Below, one piece after another: positions 8,655 to 16,398 of a DNA stretch of 64,000 nucleotides (the first letter of the stretch is position 1; every line of letters starts with the position of its first letter). The stretch comes from UBA1351 sp964563505 (GTDB lineage: Bacteria > Bacillota > Clostridia > Lachnospirales > Vallitaleaceae), in contig CAZLXW010000013.1 of assembly GCA_964563505.1 (NCBI GenBank), forward strand, positions 1 to 64,000, given 5' to 3'. The notes beneath the pieces were generated by a model, which made no database searches, was not told where the DNA came from, and saw nothing but the letters and a program-made list of their open reading frames with translations. Both the position numbers and the translations under genes were made by a program.

Positions 8655-9281
8655 ATGGAAAAATCAACTTTCAAAGGTACCATCATATCAATTCAGCCCA
8701 GGATCCGTCTAACTAGATCCTTTGATGAAGCCTCCCATACATACCTAGGCTATGCAATTACCTTGGAGGGAGAACTAGACAGCACTAGTACCACCTTCTC
8801 CATAGGCATCGGTAAAGCGGCCCATGCTAAACATCAATTCAAAGTGAACGATGTTATTTCAGGAGAGTGTGTATCAGTACCGGATCCTGATATGGAGCCA
8901 GTTGAATACTACAAGGTCTCAAAGCTGAAAGTAATCTCTAAAGAAGAACAAGGTAGCAATTCATCACCCTGGGAACTGGTGCCGCCAGAGCTGGAGGTTT
9001 ACAGGGAAAGAGGACACCGTAGACTGGCAGCTAGGACTTATGACACTAAGTGTAGTAGCTGTATGTGGGGAGCAAGGATGCCGGTTGAGATCATTGTAGA
9101 TAACTGGAATCCCAGAGGACGGAAGAAGTATAGGTTTGAGACTTTCTGTTATGGACCTTTAAGTTGTAAATTGTATAAGGCGGGTCCTAACCGGAAAGTG
9201 GAAGGTCGAAACGGGATGGTGTATGTAGAAGAGGACTGGGTTGATGAAATGGCCGTGGAGCATAGGGGAGAAGATGAGTAG
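8655..9281 (+). CDS. unrecognised protein with two cysteine pairs
   Basis: Codes for 208 residues. The N-terminal half looks like a beta-rich fold (alternating hydrophobic residues, FKGTIISIQPRIRL and LGYAITLEGEL) that could be OB-like. The C-terminal half has a CSSCMWGARMPVEI segment and a CYGPLSCKLY segment, so four cysteines could bind zinc or an iron-sulfur cluster. I do not recognise the family. ATG 8655 follows AAAGGAGG at 8635-8642 with a rather long 12-base gap. The gene begins 27 bases after the CBASS effector and is followed closely by the TPR protein. It could be a CBASS accessory or belong to the next pair; neither is shown. Confidence 0.55.
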   Translation: MEKSTFKGTIISIQPRIRLTRSFDEASHTYLGYAITLEGELDSTSTTFSIGIGKAAHAKHQFKVNDVISGECVSVPDPDMEPVEYYKVSKLKVISKEEQGSNSSPWELVPPELEVYRERGHRRLAARTYDTKCSSCMWGARMPVEIIVDNWNPRGRKKYRFETFCYGPLSCKLYKAGPNRKVEGRNGMVYVEEDWVDEMAVEHRGEDE

Positions 9282-9306
9282 GTTGAGTTGAAGGTAGGTG
9301 ATATGA

Positions 9307-11133
9307 TTGGAATTATTAGACATATTTAATTTTGTATTTGAACATTTTCCAGAGATCATTGCGCCCAATTTATTTATAGTGGCAGCTGCGGTCTGGTTAT
9401 GTAATAAAATGAAACAACTCAGACACCCTAGATATTTTATACGCTTTATCACATTTGTAATTTTGGTATTTTTAATATTCAATGCAATTCTTTTAGAGTT
9501 CACAAGCCTACCGGCAACTATAGCGCTTATTGTATTACTTGGAATATACTCGGCAACAGCCTACTTAGCATCTAAGAAGCCGATCTTATTTTCTAAAAGA
9601 AAACTAGAAGATTTACGAAATTTGCTTGTTATAGGGTATAGCTTAAATGATGAAAGGCTATTTGAGAAAAAGCCATTTTATTTAATTGATTATACAGAGA
9701 ATTATGAGTTTCAAAAGTTAAAAGCAGAACATTTAAGAGCCCTTGAACGATTTGCAGGTGCCTACGAGGTATATCAGTTTATAGATGATAAAAAACTATT
9801 TGAAGAAGAAATAGCCGATTTATCAAGGAAAAAAGCTTTCTTACTTTATACATTAGGTGATATGAACAAGGCAAAACATTATTTGAGTTATATTAAAGAT
9901 GAATCTGAACCTAATTATTTGATGCTAAAAGCGATGATAGAAGAAAATGCAATGAATCTTGAAACGGCTAGTGAATACTGGCAAAAATCATTAAATGTTA
10001 CTTCTGAAACAAAAGAGCCTCTATTACAAGCCATGATATATAATAACTATGGAAGACTACGATTCATGGAGGGAAACCTTACTGATGCCATTTCATTTTA
10101 CCGACAGAGCTATGAAATAGCAAAAAACCAAAAGAATCGTGAGATAATACACAGTTCGTTTCAAAATCTTATTCATACAAGCCTTCAAAAAGGTGATAAA
10201 CAAAAGGCGATACAGTATTTCCAAGAGTATGAAACATTAATTCAGGACAAAACATTAAATGATATGAAAGAAGAGTTTAACCTTCGTCTGGAAATTTCTA
10301 GGCAGAATAAAAACAACAACGAAATTTCAAAAGTGATTGTAGATGGATATAAGAAAATTCATCCCTTGCTATCAAAGGAAAGGCAGATAATTTTCGATGT
10401 AAGCATTCTAAGAATGATGTTTAGCAATAAGATGAACTTTGATCTTGTGATGGATCGCGTAAATGCTAATATAGACAAATACTTTACATTGAAAATGCCG
10501 GAAAAATATTTTGCTTTGAAAGAAATTAATATTCCTTTACGAGAAATACAATTTCCGCTTTGTCATAAGTATGCTGTAATTCATAATCGAGTTAATCAAT
10601 ATATGACAAAAGATGCGCTTAGGGATATTGAGGGTTATATTAAAGAGTTAAAAGACTATGAGGTCAACCAAAGATGTAGAATGGAGCTTGAAAAAGTTAG
10701 TATTCAGAAGGAATGGATAAAGCCTTATAAATTTGATGCTATATATAGTTCTATGAGTGATATTAAAGACATTTATCAAAAAAACGGTATGCTGATAGAA
10801 GCCATATTTACGGACCTGGATATTGCAGATGAGTGCTTTGCACCAGACAATTATTCTGAGAATACTATCAAGCCAGTTCCTAAAAAGAAGATGGAAGAGC
10901 ATGTTCAGAAGGCAGCTGAAAGTCTTGCAAAGCTAAAAAAATATCCAAGAGTCGTAGAAGGGAATATTAGATTAGCTGTATATTACATGGTTTTAAATGA
11001 AAAGGAAAAGGCGAAGAAGCACTTCGAAGCTTTTGAGAAAGCAAAGATACCTATTCATCATTTTGCCTTTTGGATTCAAAGGGACTATGAAGGGTTATGC
11101 AAAGAATTTAGTCAAAGAACGGAGCTCATGTAA
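9307..11133 (+). CDS. membrane-anchored TPR-repeat protein
   Basis: Codes for 608 residues starting at TTG 9307 behind an AAGGTAGGTGAT site. Residues of about 11-75 contain two or three hydrophobic segments (PNLFIVAAAVWLC, FVILVFLIFNAILL, TIALIVLLGIYSATAYLA). The remaining 500 residues are helical and contain TPR-like units such as AMIYNNYGRLRFMEGNLTDA and a later ARLAVYYMVLNEKEKAKKHF-type unit, so it is probably a cytosolic protein-binding scaffold tethered to the membrane. Its stop (TAATG) overlaps the start of the SEC-C gene, showing tight coupling. I know no named family for the pair. Defence is suggested only by the neighbours. Confidence 0.6.
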   Translation: MELLDIFNFVFEHFPEIIAPNLFIVAAAVWLCNKMKQLRHPRYFIRFITFVILVFLIFNAILLEFTSLPATIALIVLLGIYSATAYLASKKPILFSKRKLEDLRNLLVIGYSLNDERLFEKKPFYLIDYTENYEFQKLKAEHLRALERFAGAYEVYQFIDDKKLFEEEIADLSRKKAFLLYTLGDMNKAKHYLSYIKDESEPNYLMLKAMIEENAMNLETASEYWQKSLNVTSETKEPLLQAMIYNNYGRLRFMEGNLTDAISFYRQSYEIAKNQKNREIIHSSFQNLIHTSLQKGDKQKAIQYFQEYETLIQDKTLNDMKEEFNLRLEISRQNKNNNEISKVIVDGYKKIHPLLSKERQIIFDVSILRMMFSNKMNFDLVMDRVNANIDKYFTLKMPEKYFALKEINIPLREIQFPLCHKYAVIHNRVNQYMTKDALRDIEGYIKELKDYEVNQRCRMELEKVSIQKEWIKPYKFDAIYSSMSDIKDIYQKNGMLIEAIFTDLDIADECFAPDNYSENTIKPVPKKKMEEHVQKAAESLAKLKKYPRVVEGNIRLAVYYMVLNEKEKAKKHFEAFEKAKIPIHHFAFWIQRDYEGLCKEFSQRTELM

Positions 11134-11867
11134 TGGATTTAATAAAGCAGTATATTTTAGCACTTACAAATTTATATGGTCAGGTTCCTGCTGAGCTAGT
11201 TGTAGAAATTTATAATAGCCAGAATGAGGACCAGGTTGGCATCGATGATGTTGAGGTGTATTTCTATGAAGATATGAGTAAGCAGTATGTCTACGCTTAC
11301 AAAGATCATTTTGTTCATGAGACCATTATAGAAGACAAAGAGTTCAAGTCAATGCGGAAGAAGAAAGCAGATAAGCCATATTATATTCCGGACAAGGAAG
11401 AACTACTTAAGTACTCAAACATGATTTACTATGAAAAGCCAAAGCAGTATGATGATTTATTGAAATACGCTGAGAATAATTTCTTCGGCGGAAATTTTGA
11501 AAAAGCAGAGATGCTATGCCAAAATATAAGATGGGAATGTATAGAAGGTCCCAATATCCAGCAGATATTTGACCTGTTCAATACCTTTGAGGTAAATTTC
11601 AAAGACGAAAATCAAGTCAACAAAGTCATGCAGCTAGTGATGGACCTTTCTAATAATGTAAGACTCTGGGAGAACAATGGTCATACACCGAATGAAATCT
11701 TTGAGAAATTTGAAAAGCCTCATTTAAGGCCACTTCCTGATGAGCCATTTGAGTTTGGTGGATCTAATGTAATCGACATGAAGACGGAACAGAAAATTGG
11801 AAGAAACGACCCATGTCCTTGTGGCAGCGGTAAAAAATATAAGAAGTGTTGTTTAGGGAAACAATGA
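11133..11867 (+). CDS. SEC-C motif protein, coupled to the TPR protein
   Basis: Codes for 244 residues. The C-terminus is a textbook SEC-C zinc motif: RNDPCPCGSGKKYKKCC, with the CxC and CC ligands. The first 200 residues are mostly helical and acidic and I do not recognise them; a DDLLKYAENNFFGGNFEKAE stretch looks TPR-like. SEC-C motifs occur at the end of SecA, where they bind SecB and ribosomes, and in many bacterial accessory proteins. The start ATG overlaps the upstream stop, so expression depends on the TPR gene. Followed by about 58 bases and then a promoter for the next module. Confidence 0.7.
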   Translation: MDLIKQYILALTNLYGQVPAELVVEIYNSQNEDQVGIDDVEVYFYEDMSKQYVYAYKDHFVHETIIEDKEFKSMRKKKADKPYYIPDKEELLKYSNMIYYEKPKQYDDLLKYAENNFFGGNFEKAEMLCQNIRWECIEGPNIQQIFDLFNTFEVNFKDENQVNKVMQLVMDLSNNVRLWENNGHTPNEIFEKFEKPHLRPLPDEPFEFGGSNVIDMKTEQKIGRNDPCPCGSGKKYKKCCLGKQ

Positions 11868-11925
11868 TAAAATCCAGCTTTCCCTATTACACCAAGAAGT
11901 TATGGAAAAATCTTCTGTGAAATAA

Positions 11926-11954
11926 TTGACACAGAGGATATTTCGTGATACAAT
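11926..11954 (+). promoter_or_regulatory. strong sigma-A promoter for the protease/XRE module
   Basis: TTGACA (11926-11931), exactly 17 bases, then TACAAT (11949-11954). A reading frame happens to be open across it from TTG 11926, but the promoter shows that this TTG is the -35 box and not a start codon; translation should begin at 11998. Confidence 0.8.
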
Positions 11955-11997
11955 GTTAGCAAATAAGCATACACGCAATCTTGAAAGGGGTGGTCAG

Positions 11998-12795
11998 TTG
12001 ATCTCGTTGGATTTTAGAACCAAGAAAAATGGAGTGCCTATTCTCTCAAGAAGAGAGATTGAAGATATAGCAGAACAAGTTATTTACTCTTACAAACCAA
12101 AACTTGTAAATAGTCCAGGCGTTTTAGACGTGGAGTTATTTATCGAAAACTATGCTGAATTAGAGATGGACTATCAGGATCTAACTCATGATGGATCTAT
12201 ACTGGGAATGACAGTTTTTAATGATTGTCGCATTCCAGTATATGATGCTGAAAACGAGAAAGCAGTGAGAATGACCGTAAATGAAGGAACAGTGCTTATA
12301 GATAATTCTTTATTAGAGAGCGACCAATTAAGGCGTGGGAGATTTACTTTAGCCCATGAAGCAGCTCATTGGTTATTGCATAGGCAGATGTACTTGGAAA
12401 ATAAAAATCAGATTTCTCTATTTGAAGCATTAGAAATGGAAGAGAAGAAACTCCCTGTCATTAAATGTCGAACTTCTGACATTGAGTCTAAAGGGAAAAA
12501 GGAATTGGTAACTGATGATGAGTGGATGGAATGGCAAGCTGATTATATGGCTTCTGTTTTACTCATGCCAAGAAAAGCTTTTAGTAGTTTAGTTAAAGAG
12601 AAATTTAAATCAGCAAAGATAGATAAAAACTTCTATCGATTAGGTACGGACTTTGAAACGGACCTATGGGCTGAAGTAATGGCTTATGAAATGGCTGACT
12701 TTTTTGAGGTATCTGTTACAGCAGCAAAAATACGTCTTAAAAATCTAGGGTTCATAAAAGACCAACAAGATCGCCAGCAATATTCTTTAATATGA
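11998..12795 (+). CDS. IrrE/ImmA-type zinc metallopeptidase (first of two)
   Basis: Codes for 265 residues from TTG 11998, which has GGGG/GGTGG just upstream (11987-11993) and lies about 40 bases after a near-consensus promoter. The zinc site is LAHEAAHWLLH (HExxH), with EWMEWQADYMASVLLMP carrying the downstream Glu/Asp region typical of the COG2856 family. Such proteases cleave a partner XRE repressor (ImmA/ImmR of ICEBs1) or act as regulators. An XRE gene follows 66 bases later, and a second protease of the same subfamily lies two genes on, sharing the P-[IV]-[IL]-S-[KR]-RE start and the EWMEWQAD block. It probably controls lysogeny or an addiction module. Confidence 0.8.
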   Translation: MISLDFRTKKNGVPILSRREIEDIAEQVIYSYKPKLVNSPGVLDVELFIENYAELEMDYQDLTHDGSILGMTVFNDCRIPVYDAENEKAVRMTVNEGTVLIDNSLLESDQLRRGRFTLAHEAAHWLLHRQMYLENKNQISLFEALEMEEKKLPVIKCRTSDIESKGKKELVTDDEWMEWQADYMASVLLMPRKAFSSLVKEKFKSAKIDKNFYRLGTDFETDLWAEVMAYEMADFFEVSVTAAKIRLKNLGFIKDQQDRQQYSLI

Positions 12796-12811
12796 AATAG
12801 AAAGGCAGCTA

Positions 12812-12835
12812 GCAGCTAATAATGATATTAGTTGC
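12812..12835 (+). promoter_or_regulatory. inverted repeat before the XRE gene (operator candidate)
   Basis: GCAGCTAATA, loop ATGA, TATTAGTTGC: a 10-bp stem with one G-U pair and no following T-run, so not a terminator. It lies 27 bases upstream of the XRE start and is a reasonable autoregulatory operator or an RNA hairpin. Confidence 0.45.
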
Positions 12836-12861
12836 AGCAAGATAGAATGGAGGTGAATTTT

Positions 12862-13245
12862 GTGAGTCCTAATCAATTTGGAGATTTTATCGCAAAAAAA
12901 AGAAAAGAGAAAGAAATAAGTCTAAGGGGTATGGCAGAATTGCTAGATCTATCTCCCGCTTATTGGAGTGATATTGAAAAGGGGAGGAGAAATCCACCTA
13001 ACCTCAATATACTTCATGAGTTAGCAAAAGTACTAGGCTTATCCAATGGTGAGATTGATATGATGGTAGATTTAGCTTCTGAAGACAGAGATGAAATACC
13101 GATGGATTTACCTGACTACATCAAGGAAAGTGACCTAGCAAGAACTGCCCTAAGAAAAGCACGTAAAAAGTCTGAAACAAGCGGTACCGATGCAACTAAA
13201 AAGGCATGGGAAGACTTTATTAAAGCACTGGATGATGAAGAGTAA
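12862..13245 (+). CDS. XRE-family helix-turn-helix repressor
   Basis: Codes for 127 residues from GTG 12862, which has AATGGAGGTGA at 12847-12857; the upstream TTG in frame has no site. Residues of about 7-65 form an XRE domain (FGDFIAKKRKEKEISLRGMAELLDLSPAYWSDIEKGRRNP in the chain, with the Gln/Ser-Tyr recognition helix in LSPAYWSDIEKG). The tail is charged and helical. It sits between two IrrE-type proteases, the layout of ImmR/ImmA-like switches, and is the best candidate for a prophage repressor in the window. Confidence 0.8.
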   Translation: MSPNQFGDFIAKKRKEKEISLRGMAELLDLSPAYWSDIEKGRRNPPNLNILHELAKVLGLSNGEIDMMVDLASEDRDEIPMDLPDYIKESDLARTALRKARKKSETSGTDATKKAWEDFIKALDDEE

Positions 13246-13259
13246 GGGGGGAAAATCAT

Positions 13260-13628
13260 ATGACAGAGCTCTTTAAAGAGATACTACAAAGGGATTTTTA
13301 TCAGGAGATATTTGACGCTTTGAATGGAGAAATTACCAATAAATATGATGAATATGATCTTACTATGAGAGCTAATGTGGTTCATGAAGTATTGGAAGCG
13401 TCACTAGATGATATTCAAATACTGCGGGTGTTTAACTTTAACCAAGAAGATGATGACTTTGAATTTGATATTCTTGTAAATTGTGATATTGAAATTGGTG
13501 ATTACTTTGCCAGAGAATCAATTCAGGAGTCTGTTCCTCAGTGGTTTCAGTTAAACTGCAGTGCAGTGTTTGAGGGTCAATCGTTGGAGGATTTTTCAAT
13601 TAATAGTATTGAAGCTTATAACAAGTAA
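13260..13628 (+). CDS. small acidic protein of unknown function
   Basis: Codes for 122 residues, acidic throughout, with an alternating beta pattern in the centre (ILRVFNFNQEDDDFEFDILVNCDIEIG). No family recognised. ATG 13260 follows AGGGGGGAAA. It lies 14 bases after the XRE gene and 14 before the second protease, so it is part of the same operon. It could be the substrate or inhibitor of one of the proteases; that is only a guess from position. Confidence 0.55.
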   Translation: MTELFKEILQRDFYQEIFDALNGEITNKYDEYDLTMRANVVHEVLEASLDDIQILRVFNFNQEDDDFEFDILVNCDIEIGDYFARESIQESVPQWFQLNCSAVFEGQSLEDFSINSIEAYNK

Positions 13629-13642
13629 AGGGGGGATTGCCT

Positions 13643-14362
13643 ATGAGGTTAAATAGCGATTTTGTGCCTGTTATTAGCAAGAGAGAAATGGATGAAGAGG
13701 CTACAAAATTTCTAAGAAAGTATTGTCCAGAAGCATTAAAAGATCCAATGCCTGTGCCGGTTGAAGATATTGCAGAGCTAAAGATGGACCTAGAGATTGA
13801 TTATGTCAATATTGATAAGGCCTGTGAGACGTTGGGGATGATGATTTTCTCTGATGGTGCAGTTAAGTTATATGATCAAGAAAGCGGTCAATATGTTTTA
13901 AGGCCATATAAAAGAGGAACATTACTGGTAGAGAGTGACATAAGCGATGTGAGCAATAGAGGCCGTGAACGGTTTACAATTACTCATGAAATCGTGCATT
14001 GGCATATCCACAAACTTCGATTCACGATGATGGGGTTAATCGATGAATCGTTAGCAAAGGCTTGTAGATGCCCTAAAGAAAAGACTTATAACCCAAAATC
14101 TCCGGAGGAGTGGATGGAGTGGCAAGCAGATAATTTAGCTGCTGCAATCCTTATGCCTGCAGAAATGTTTAAAAGAAAGGCTATGGAATTTAAGTCGAGC
14201 TTTAATGTAGGCTCTAAAATTAATGATACAATGTGGTTAGGGTTTAGCCCAAGTATTATTAATGAATTCATTATTGACGGGCTTGCAGACACTTTCCATG
14301 TTTCCAAACAAGCGGCAGAAATACGTATTAAGACATTAGGCATAGAGCTATTAAAAACATAA
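13643..14362 (+). CDS. IrrE/ImmA-type zinc metallopeptidase (second of two)
   Basis: Codes for 239 residues from ATG 13643, with a GGGGGG site at 13630-13635. The zinc site is ITHEIVHWHIH, followed by EEWMEWQADNLAAAILMP. The N-terminus PVISKREMDEE aligns with PILSRREIEDI of the protease at 11998, so the two are diverged tandem paralogues. A cysteine pair (KACRCP) not present in the first copy sits between the zinc helix and the EWMEWQAD block. It ends the XRE operon; a repeat array follows. Confidence 0.8.
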   Translation: MRLNSDFVPVISKREMDEEATKFLRKYCPEALKDPMPVPVEDIAELKMDLEIDYVNIDKACETLGMMIFSDGAVKLYDQESGQYVLRPYKRGTLLVESDISDVSNRGRERFTITHEIVHWHIHKLRFTMMGLIDESLAKACRCPKEKTYNPKSPEEWMEWQADNLAAAILMPAEMFKRKAMEFKSSFNVGSKINDTMWLGFSPSIINEFIIDGLADTFHVSKQAAEIRIKTLGIELLKT

Positions 14363-14404
14363 CGGCATGATCTATCTTTGTGCTGTTATGTTTTAAAAGG
14401 TTAT

Positions 14405-14543
14405 GTTCGCAAGAACGCTAACAAGACGGAGGCGGACAAACTATATTTTTTTACCCTTAGTGTTCGCAAGAACGCTAACAAGACGGAGGCGGACAAACTA
14501 TATTTTTTTACCCTTAGTGTTCGCAAGAACGCTAACAAGACGA
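14405..14543 (+). repeat. 57-bp tandem direct repeat, about 2.4 copies
   Basis: Copies begin at 14405, 14462 and 14519; the first two are identical over 57 bases and the third is the same for about 25 bases, then diverges where a GGAGGTGA site appears. Each copy starts with GTTC-GCAA-GAAC, a hairpin with a GNRA tetraloop, extendable to AGTGTTC/GAACGCT in copies 2 and 3. Each full copy also holds ACGGAGGCGG and a run of T. Confidence 0.85.
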
Positions 14544-14560
14544 AGAAAAGGGAGGTGACG

Positions 14561-14719
14561 ATTATAGCTAAGAAAATTAAGTGTCCAAATTGCAATAATA
14601 AACGTTTGCTGGACTTAGTAGTCGCAAAAGATGGAGAACTAATGATTAAATGCCCTAAGTGTAGAAGAATCATAGATGTTACTTTCCAAGACAATCGAAT
14701 AAAGGTAAGAGCAATGTAA
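14561..14719 (+). CDS. Com-like small zinc-finger protein (non-ATG start)
   Basis: About 52 residues. Two knuckles, KCPNCNNKRLLD and KCPKCRRIIDV, form a four-cysteine zinc ribbon as in phage Mu Com and related small phage proteins; Com is an RNA-binding translational activator of a DNA modification gene. A perfect GGAGGTGA lies at 14551-14558, but no ATG, GTG or TTG stands at the right distance. The candidates are ATT 14561 or ATA 14564, both rare starts. Reading from farther upstream would translate the 57-bp repeats (19 codons each). The start is therefore uncertain; the zinc ribbon is clear. Confidence 0.55.
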   Translation: MIAKKIKCPNCNNKRLLDLVVAKDGELMIKCPKCRRIIDVTFQDNRIKVRAM

Positions 14720-14764
14720 CAAGTGCAATTCATACCGAGCAACGGAGTCGAACCTGAACTACCA

Positions 14765-14815
14765 AATAGCCGGATAATCGCTAATTAATTTTAGCGGTTG
14801 TCCGGCTATTTTTTT
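14765..14815 (+). terminator. strong intrinsic terminator
   Basis: A 20-bp stem (AATAGCCGGATAATCGCTAA with its partner, two G-U pairs), a 6-base TTAATT loop at 14785-14790, then a T-run. It separates the protease/Com region from the phage early genes. Confidence 0.9.
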
Positions 14816-14906
14816 GTTTATTTAGGGTTTTTTTAAGCTGCATGTGCAGATAAGCCATTTCAGCCAGTAATAAACTTTCAAACCAAATTCCAAGGAGGAA
14901 CAAGTA

Positions 14907-15338
14907 ATGAGTAAAGAGATTAAGATTGGAAAAATTGCAGTGCCTGTGAGTGATGAGCTTTATAAGGAGTACTACAAAATGAAACGTCGCCAGAGATACC
15001 TAGAAGAAGATGTAAAAGTTGGGCGCATTGAAGTGGACATGGAAAATGAAAAAGTCACTTTTGTACCTAATAAAGAGGATTCCCTTCAGCGCCTAATGGA
15101 TCTTGGTGCTGATTATAAGGACGAGCTATCAGTAGAAGATTTAGTTGTTGATAAGGCCATGCTCCTTATTTTACAAGAAGCCATGAAAGAGCTAGATCGA
15201 CAGGAGAAGGAACTGATTCATGACCTTTTCTATGAAGATATGACAGTTCGGGAGGTAGCTAAGAAAAATAGCACTTCCCATGTAACTGTGATGAAGCGTA
15301 GAGACAAAATTTTGGACAAGCTTAGAAAGTTTTTCTAA
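14907..15338 (+). CDS. sigma-70 region-4-like phage regulator
   Basis: Codes for 143 residues. The C-terminal 55 residues (LDRQEKELIHDLFYEDMT, then VREVAKKNSTSHVTVMKRR) are a sigma region 4 type helix-turn-helix. The N-terminal part is charged and unassigned, so it is a sigma-like activator and not a full sigma factor. ATG 14907 follows an AAGGAGGAA site. First gene after the strong terminator and followed by a structured element and the antirepressor, it is likely an early phage regulator. Confidence 0.7.
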   Translation: MSKEIKIGKIAVPVSDELYKEYYKMKRRQRYLEEDVKVGRIEVDMENEKVTFVPNKEDSLQRLMDLGADYKDELSVEDLVVDKAMLLILQEAMKELDRQEKELIHDLFYEDMTVREVAKKNSTSHVTVMKRRDKILDKLRKFF

Positions 15339-15344
15339 AAAGTT

Positions 15345-15392
15345 GGTTACCAAAGTGACCTCCCCATTGGCTAAGAAGTGAGGGGGTCACTC
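15345..15392 (+). promoter_or_regulatory. structured element, copy 1 (before antirepressor)
   Basis: GGTTACC, then a stem AGTGACCTCCCC paired with GAGGGGGTCACT around a loop with GGCTAAGAAGT. The same order (GTTACC, C-rich arm, GGCTA, AAGTGA, G-rich arm) recurs at 16147-16195. No T-run follows, so it is probably an RNA element or operator and not a simple terminator. Confidence 0.5.
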
Positions 15393-15420
15393 CTTAAATA
15401 TAAATCGAGGTGATGAAAAG

Positions 15421-16128
15421 ATGAACGAGTTAATGAGAGTAAATTACAGCCAAGATGAACCGACGGTATCAGGCCGTGAACTCCATGAGTTTTTGGAAGT
15501 GAAGACCAAGTACAAGGACTGGTTTCCCAGGATGACGGAGTACGGGTTCATTGAAAATCAGGACTTCACATTGGTGGCTCAAAAAAGAGCAACCAATAAT
15601 CCTAAGAATCCTTATACGGATATTATGGACCATCAACTTACGATTCCTATGGCAAAAGAAATCTGCATGATTCAAAGGTCGGAAAAAGGCAAACAAGCCA
15701 GGCAATATTTTTTAGCCATAGAAAAAGCCTGGAACACGCCTGAGATGATTATGTCTAGGGCACTAAAGATGGCTGAACACAAAATTAATCATCTGGAAGT
15801 GGAGAACAGCAGACTCTTAGTTGCCAATATTGCAATGCAGCCAAAGGCAGAGTATTTTGATGAACTGGTGGACCGAAACCTACTGACAAACTTTAGAGAT
15901 ACTGCCAAGGAACTTAAGGTTCAGGAAAAGAGCTTCATTCAATTCCTACAGGAAAAGAAGTATATCTACAGAGACCAAAAAGGGAAGCTGAAACCTTATG
16001 CAGATAAAAACACAGGCCTATTTGAAATTAAAGAAGCTAAAAACGATAAAACCGGATGGGTTGGCACTCAAACCCTTATTACACCTAAAGGGAGAGAGAC
16101 TTTTAGGCTTCTTATAAAAGGAATTTAA
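15421..16128 (+). CDS. phage antirepressor (AntA/AntB N-terminus, KilAC-type C-terminus)
   Basis: Codes for 235 residues. Residues of about 8-95 match the AntA/AntB domain: SGRELHEFLEVKTKYKDWF, RMTEYGFIENQDF and a late IPMAKEICMIQRSEKGKQ. Residues of about 150-230 match the phage antirepressor C-terminal domain (NLLTNFRDTAKELKVQEK, FIQFLQEKKYIYRDQ, LITPKGRETF). Such proteins lift repression during induction. ATG 15421 follows GAGGTGATG. It is bracketed by two copies of a structured element (15345 and 16147), which suggests shared post-transcriptional control with its neighbours. Confidence 0.85.
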   Translation: MNELMRVNYSQDEPTVSGRELHEFLEVKTKYKDWFPRMTEYGFIENQDFTLVAQKRATNNPKNPYTDIMDHQLTIPMAKEICMIQRSEKGKQARQYFLAIEKAWNTPEMIMSRALKMAEHKINHLEVENSRLLVANIAMQPKAEYFDELVDRNLLTNFRDTAKELKVQEKSFIQFLQEKKYIYRDQKGKLKPYADKNTGLFEIKEAKNDKTGWVGTQTLITPKGRETFRLLIKGI

Positions 16129-16146
16129 AAAAATACTAAATTTCTA

Positions 16147-16195
16147 GTTACCAGACCCCCCTGATAATCGGCTAGTAAGTGAAGGGGGTTATGCA
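16147..16195 (+). promoter_or_regulatory. structured element, copy 2 (after antirepressor)
   Basis: GTTACC, a CCCCCC arm, GGCTAGTAAGTGA, then AGGGGGTTA. It pairs its C-rich and G-rich arms like the copy at 15345-15392 and stands in the 5' leader of the small gene and the SAM synthetase. Confidence 0.5.
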
Positions 16196-16215
16196 GTGGA
16201 GGAGGTGAGCTAGAT

Positions 16216-16398
16216 ATGACCCAAAAGAAAGGAGAAGAGAAAATGAATGCAACGAAAGAACTTCAAGAAGAAATGGTAGGTGTACTAACTGCCATAAGTA
16301 TTGTATCAAAAAGACTAGCTAATCGGCTGGTAGATCTTGAAAAAGAATCCGAAGAGGAGCAAAGAGAAAAACCAAAAATGAAAGGAGCAAAAAAGTGA
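16216..16398 (+). CDS. small charged phage protein
   Basis: Sixty residues from ATG 16216 (GGAGGTGA at 16201-16208), or 51 from ATG 16243 with a weaker AAAGGAGAAG site. One amphipathic helix and a highly charged tail; no family recognised. Its last codon overlaps the GTG start of the SAM synthetase by 4 bases, so it may mainly couple translation of that gene. Confidence 0.55.
   Translation: MTQKKGEEKMNATKELQEEMVGVLTAISIVSKRLANRLVDLEKESEEEQREKPKMKGAKK

Noticed and set aside
9159..9503. minus-strand reading frames such as this one and several under the tape measure and replication genes
   Set aside because: They lie opposite strong + strand genes, have no ribosome sites and show no family motifs; they are frame shadows.
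14405..14543. CRISPR array or coding repeats
   Set aside because: Units are contiguous 57-bp tandem copies without spacers. They are open in one frame only because 57 is a multiple of three, and no start codon with a ribosome site precedes them.
15345..15392. simple intrinsic terminator after the sigma-like gene
   Set aside because: No T-run follows the stem and a matching element stands elsewhere, so it is listed as a structured element.
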